NCBI GenBank assembly: GCA_002350845.1
Contig: DEFL01000019.1
Location: forward strand, 43,496-107,495
Direction of reading: 5' to 3'
DNA from: Christensenella sp. UBA2853
Lineage (GTDB): Bacteria; Bacillota; Clostridia; Christensenellales; Aristaeellaceae
DNA length: 64,000 nucleotides
The notes below the pieces were generated by a model, which was not told the origin of the DNA, searched no databases, and worked only from the letters and a program-made list of their open reading frames with translations. Numbering within the stretch: position 1 is the stretch's first letter; every line of letters starts with the position of its first letter. The translations under genes and the position numbers were made by a program. Shown piece after piece: positions 60,671 to 64,000 of the stretch.

Positions 60671-63286
60671 TTATTTTGCTTCCGACCAGTTCGCGCCTTC
60701 GTGGACGTCCGCCACCAGCGGCACATGCAGCTCAATGACGCTCTCCATGCATTCGCGCAGAAGCCCTCTGGCCTTTTCCACTTCCTCGGGCGGGCATTCG
60801 AGCAGCAGTTCGTCGTGCACCTGAAGAATCAGGCGGCTCTGCATTTTCTCCTCGCGAAGCTTCTCATCCACCCGGACCATGGCCAGTTTGATGATATCCG
60901 CCGCGGTGCCCTGCACGGGCGTGTTCATGGCCGCGCGCTTGCCAAACTCGCGGATATTCATGTTCGCGCTCTTCAGTTCCGGAAGATAGCGCCGCCTGCC
61001 CATGAGCGTCACGGCGTACCCCTTTTCCTTGCCGCTCTCGGCCGTCTCATCCATGAACCGCTTGACGCCGGGATAGCGGTGGAAATAGCGGGAAATGAAT
61101 TCCTGCGCTTCGGTGCGGGAAACTCCGGTGTTCCGGGCGAGCCCGAAAGCGGAAATTCCGTAGATCAGCCCGAAGTTCACAGCCTTCGCGCGCGATCTCA
61201 GGGTGCCCGTCACTTCACTGAGCGGCACCTCAAAGATTTCACTGGCGGTTCTTGCGTGAACGTCCTGTCCGGAGCGGAAGGCGTCAACCATCGCGTCATC
61301 GCCGGAGAAATGCGCCATCAGCCGCAGTTCGATCTGGCTGTAGTCCGCATCCACAATACGCCAGCCTTCTCTTGGCAGGAAGGCCTCGCGGATTTCCCTG
61401 CCCTCCTCGGTGCGCACGGGGATATTCTGCAGATTGGGTTCCGAGGACGAGATGCGGCCGGTCGCCGTGCCCGTCTGATCAAAATAGCTGTGCACGCGCC
61501 CTTCCGCATCCATCAGCGGCAGCAAGCCTTCAATATAGGTTCCGTTCAGCTTGGTCAGCTGACGGTAGCGAAGCAGCGGCTCAATCACCTGCGGGGCCAC
61601 CGGCCTTAAGTCTTCCAGAACTTCGACCGCCGTGGAGTACCCGCGGCTGGTCTTTTTCCCGTGGGGCAGCTTCAGGTGCTCAAAGAGGACATCGCCCAGC
61701 TGCTTGGGGCTGTTGATGTTGAAGACGCCCACGCCGCAGGCGTCATAGATGGCCTGCTTCAGGCGCTCAATCTCCTCAGTATACCGCACGCCGAGCTGTT
61801 TGAGGAAATCCCGGTCCACGCGGAAACCGACATCCTCCATGCGGAAGAGCACAAACGACAGCGGAAGCTCGACTTCCTGCATGAGCCGCATCATGCCCTC
61901 CTGCTCCACCATCTTTTTCTGCCATACGGCCAGGGAGAGAAGGCCTGCGGCATCCCCCGGCATTTCCCCACGGATATCCCCGAAGGCATAGCTCTTTTCC
62001 TGGGGATTGAGCAGATAAGCGCCCAGCATGACGTCCCAGTCAAAGGATGCCGGGATCGGCTTATTCCACTTGCGCAGCAGATGCAGCAGACGTTTGCCGT
62101 CATGGACCACGGCGGGGTGTGCACAGAGTTCTTCCGAGAGAACGCCCAGCACCTCGTCCGCATCCAGCCCGGGATGCAGCAGATCCCCCACCAGCTTCAC
62201 GCTGGCTGCCCGCAGGTCACTGCCTGCCAGGGTGACTTCCGTATCCGTCACATACACCGCCAGCGGCCGGCTGCCTTCACCCGGAGCACTCAGGAACGTA
62301 CGGAGCGCGTCGATGCTTTCGATTTCCTGTGCAGGCTTGAAGTCCAGCACCTTCAGTTCCGGCGCCGCTTCCTCTGCCGCCTTTTCCTCGGCAGCTGCCG
62401 GCTGCATCATGTTCTGCACAGGGTTCGGTGCACCCTGCCCGGTGATCCGGCGGATCAGCTGGTTGAGCTGCAGTTTTTTGAGTGCAGGGATGCCCTGCAT
62501 GAGGTCCGGCATGGCACAGTCCGAGAGCCGGAACTCCACCGGCGCGTCCCTGTGGATCGTGGCCAGCGCCTTGCATTTTCTGGCAAGGTCGGCATTGTCG
62601 CGGATTTTTTCTCCGAGCTTGCCCTTGATTTCACCGGCATGGCTCAGCACATCCTCGAGGCTCCCGTACTGCTGGAGCAGTTTCACGGCCGTCTTGTCGC
62701 CCACGCCCGGAACGCCCGGAATGTTGTCCGAGCTGTCGCCGGCCAGTCCCTTCCAGTCCGTCACCTGGTCCGGCCGGAAGCCGTATTGTTCATAGACCAT
62801 CCCCGGCGTGAACCGGATGGTCTCAGAAATGCCTTTTCTCGTAAACAGGAGTTCCGTGCCTCCGCCGACCAGCTGCAGTGCGTCCCGGTCTCCCGTGAGC
62901 AGCAGCGGGGCAACGCCGGCCTCCACGCCCAGGCGTGAAAGCGTGCCCAGAAGGTCGTCGGCCTCCCAGCCCTGGACCCCGTAATACCGGATCCCCATGT
63001 CCGTCAAAAGCTGCTTGAGCGTGTCAAACTGCTGAATCAGTTCCGGCGCGGTCGGAGCCCTGCCCGCCTTGTATTCCGGATACTCGAGATGCCGGAACGT
63101 CGGGCCGTGAACGTCAAAACAGACCGCCAGATACTGCACGTGCTCATCCTGAACCACCTTGAGCACCATGGAGAGAAAGCCATGGACTGCATTCGTATAC
63201 ACACCGTTTGCATCCATCAGCGGCAGTGCATGAAACGCACGGTGCAGAAGACTGTTTCCATCCACAATCAGGAATGGTTCCTTCAC
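60671..63286 (-). CDS. polA: DNA polymerase I
   Basis: An 871-residue DNA polymerase I for Okazaki fragment maturation and repair. The N-terminal 5' nuclease (1-290) has DGNSLLHRAFHAL, GWEADDLLGTL and the helix-hairpin-helix NIPGVPGVGDKTA. The middle 3'-5' exonuclease domain (about 310-480) lacks the expected acidic motifs, so proofreading is probably lost, as in Bacillus and Thermus enzymes. The polymerase domain has motif A VDADYSQIELRL, motif B RSRAKAVNFGLIYG and motif C QVHDELLLE. The GTG at 63286 is chosen: GGGAGGTC precedes it and KEPFLIVDGNS is the usual start. The open frame to 63379 covers the promoter. Confidence 0.96.
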   Translation of the reverse strand: MKEPFLIVDGNSLLHRAFHALPLMDANGVYTNAVHGFLSMVLKVVQDEHVQYLAVCFDVHGPTFRHLEYPEYKAGRAPTAPELIQQFDTLKQLLTDMGIRYYGVQGWEADDLLGTLSRLGVEAGVAPLLLTGDRDALQLVGGGTELLFTRKGISETIRFTPGMVYEQYGFRPDQVTDWKGLAGDSSDNIPGVPGVGDKTAVKLLQQYGSLEDVLSHAGEIKGKLGEKIRDNADLARKCKALATIHRDAPVEFRLSDCAMPDLMQGIPALKKLQLNQLIRRITGQGAPNPVQNMMQPAAAEEKAAEEAAPELKVLDFKPAQEIESIDALRTFLSAPGEGSRPLAVYVTDTEVTLAGSDLRAASVKLVGDLLHPGLDADEVLGVLSEELCAHPAVVHDGKRLLHLLRKWNKPIPASFDWDVMLGAYLLNPQEKSYAFGDIRGEMPGDAAGLLSLAVWQKKMVEQEGMMRLMQEVELPLSFVLFRMEDVGFRVDRDFLKQLGVRYTEEIERLKQAIYDACGVGVFNINSPKQLGDVLFEHLKLPHGKKTSRGYSTAVEVLEDLRPVAPQVIEPLLRYRQLTKLNGTYIEGLLPLMDAEGRVHSYFDQTGTATGRISSSEPNLQNIPVRTEEGREIREAFLPREGWRIVDADYSQIELRLMAHFSGDDAMVDAFRSGQDVHARTASEIFEVPLSEVTGTLRSRAKAVNFGLIYGISAFGLARNTGVSRTEAQEFISRYFHRYPGVKRFMDETAESGKEKGYAVTLMGRRRYLPELKSANMNIREFGKRAAMNTPVQGTAADIIKLAMVRVDEKLREEKMQSRLILQVHDELLLECPPEEVEKARGLLRECMESVIELHVPLVADVHEGANWSEAK

Positions 63287-63319
63287 AGAATCGACCTCCC
63301 CGTTTTTCCTGTCCCGGCC

Positions 63320-63348
63320 AATATAGCACAAAAGCCGCCCCCGGTAAA
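63320..63348 (-). promoter_or_regulatory. Sigma-A promoter for polA
   Basis: Minus strand: TTTACC, 17-base spacer, TATATT, 33 bases before the GTG start. Confidence 0.7.
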
Positions 63349-63460
63349 GCCGGGAACCCTGACAGCGCAGGCTCTGCATGCCCGAATGCCGCGCGGTTTC
63401 ACGGGCGCCGGCATAAAGGCGGACTTTTTCGCGAAAAAGCTTCTGAATCTTCGGTGTTGC

Positions 63461-63490
63461 TTGACTTTGCGCCGTGCAATCAAGTACAAT
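63461..63490 (+). promoter_or_regulatory. Sigma-A promoter for the ABC ATPase gene
   Basis: TTGACT, 18-base spacer, TACAAT, 57 bases before the ATG; divergent from the polA promoter. Confidence 0.7.
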
Positions 63491-63547
63491 TCAAGGTAGT
63501 TTGTTCGCTATTTCAGGCGACGCCTTTGGAAAAGGAAGTGGGGGCAC

Positions 63548-64000
63548 ATGAAGATTTCCCTGGAGCATGTCACCAAACAGTTTCCGAACCGCAACCGGAA
63601 AGACAAGTCTGTGGTGACGGCTGTCAACGATTTCACCTATGAGATACCCGACGGAACACTCACCGGCCTTCTCGGACCGTCCGGCTGCGGAAAGAGCACC
63701 ACGCTCAACCTCATCTGCGGCCTGGAAAAGCCCACCAGCGGCCGCATTTTCTTCGGGGATGACGATGTCACCGACCTTCCGCCTGAAATGCGCGGCGTGG
63801 GCATTGTCTTCCAGAACTACGCGCTCTATCCGCATCTGACAGTTCTGGAGAATATCCTCTTCCCGCTGCAGAACCTGCGCGGGGCACAGAAGCTCTCCAA
63901 GCAGGTCATGCTGGAAAAGGCCAAGGAAGCGGCAGCCCTCGTACAGATTTCCGACTACCTTGAGCGCAGGCCCAAGGAACTGTCCGGCGGACAGCAGCAG
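63548..64000 (+). CDS. Sugar ABC transporter ATP-binding protein, MsmX/UgpC type (3' end outside window)
   Basis: The first 151 residues of an ABC ATPase of the MalK/MsmX/UgpC class. Walker A is GPSGCGKST (43-51), the Q-loop is FQNYALYPHLTV (Q89) and the signature LSGGQQQ lies at the very edge. The Walker B motif and the C-terminal TOBE regulatory domain are beyond the window. An AAGGAAGTGGGG site precedes the ATG at 63548. It has its own promoter. No ATPase accompanies either glycan permease set in the window, so this may be the shared engine, as MsmX is in Bacillus. Confidence 0.9.
   Translation, partial: MKISLEHVTKQFPNRNRKDKSVVTAVNDFTYEIPDGTLTGLLGPSGCGKSTTLNLICGLEKPTSGRIFFGDDDVTDLPPEMRGVGIVFQNYALYPHLTVLENILFPLQNLRGAQKLSKQVMLEKAKEAAALVQISDYLERRPKELSGGQQQ

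Noticed and set aside
63287..63379. Longer N terminus of DNA polymerase I from 63379
   Set aside because: The extra codons cover the promoter, and GTG at 63286 has a strong ribosome site and matches the family start.

Overview
The window reads as chromosomal DNA of a low-to-mid GC Gram-positive anaerobe of the Clostridia (Bacillota), probably a gut or rumen fibre degrader. The signs are consensus sigma-A promoters, strong AGGAGG ribosome sites, CtsR operators at clpB, LplB/YtcP-type glycan ABC transporters without their own ATPase, LicD, SpoIID, PrsW, DegV and Gx-transporter families. A Christensenellales/Aristaeellaceae-like host is only a guess. No tRNA, rRNA, insertion sequence, prophage or CRISPR array was seen. 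Chromosome partition genes and a WalJ/YycJ-type hydrolase at the left suggest an origin-proximal location.

Layout. 1-5825 (minus): parA-parB, then an undecaprenyl-phosphate sugar transferase, a two-gene transketolase, licD and an MBL-fold hydrolase cut by the window edge, apparently one operon. 6028-9042 (minus): GH38 alpha-mannosidase. 9425-16495 (plus): an exported FecR-domain protein with about 16 MBG-type repeats, then a CHASE2-membrane-SpoIIE phosphatase, the most unusual pair here. 16821-22332 (plus): a glycan ABC transporter (two permeases, binding protein), a polysaccharide deacetylase and a PL22-like beta-propeller. 22450-24102: phosphoribosyltransferase and esterase. 24187-26048 (minus): L,D-transpeptidase and a DUF1643 protein. 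26296-28920: clpB under two CtsR boxes. 29175-33262: membrane protein, aldo/keto reductase, M48 protease, PPK2.

33490-46911 (plus): GH113-like mannanase, P-type ATPase, a second glycan ABC transporter behind paired LacI-type operators, GH5-like hydrolase, LacI regulator, AraC regulator and SpoIID-SH3 protein. 46945-48912: PrsW, NusG-II and Gx transporter. 49029-50627: DUF3592 and DegV. 50742-55511: GH2 beta-mannosidase, GH3 hexosaminidase-like enzyme and three small proteins. 55578-63286 (minus): polA, a stand-alone FakA-like fragment and leuACDB. 63548 to the edge: a MsmX/UgpC-type ATPase that could energise both transporters.

Working together: GH38, GH113, GH2, GH5-like, GH3, a deacetylase, an esterase and two importers describe a mannose-rich or hemicellulose/pectin economy spread over several small operons. 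A LacI operator pair and an AraC regulator are the visible control. The FecR-MBG/CHASE2-phosphatase pair is a candidate surface-sensing module.
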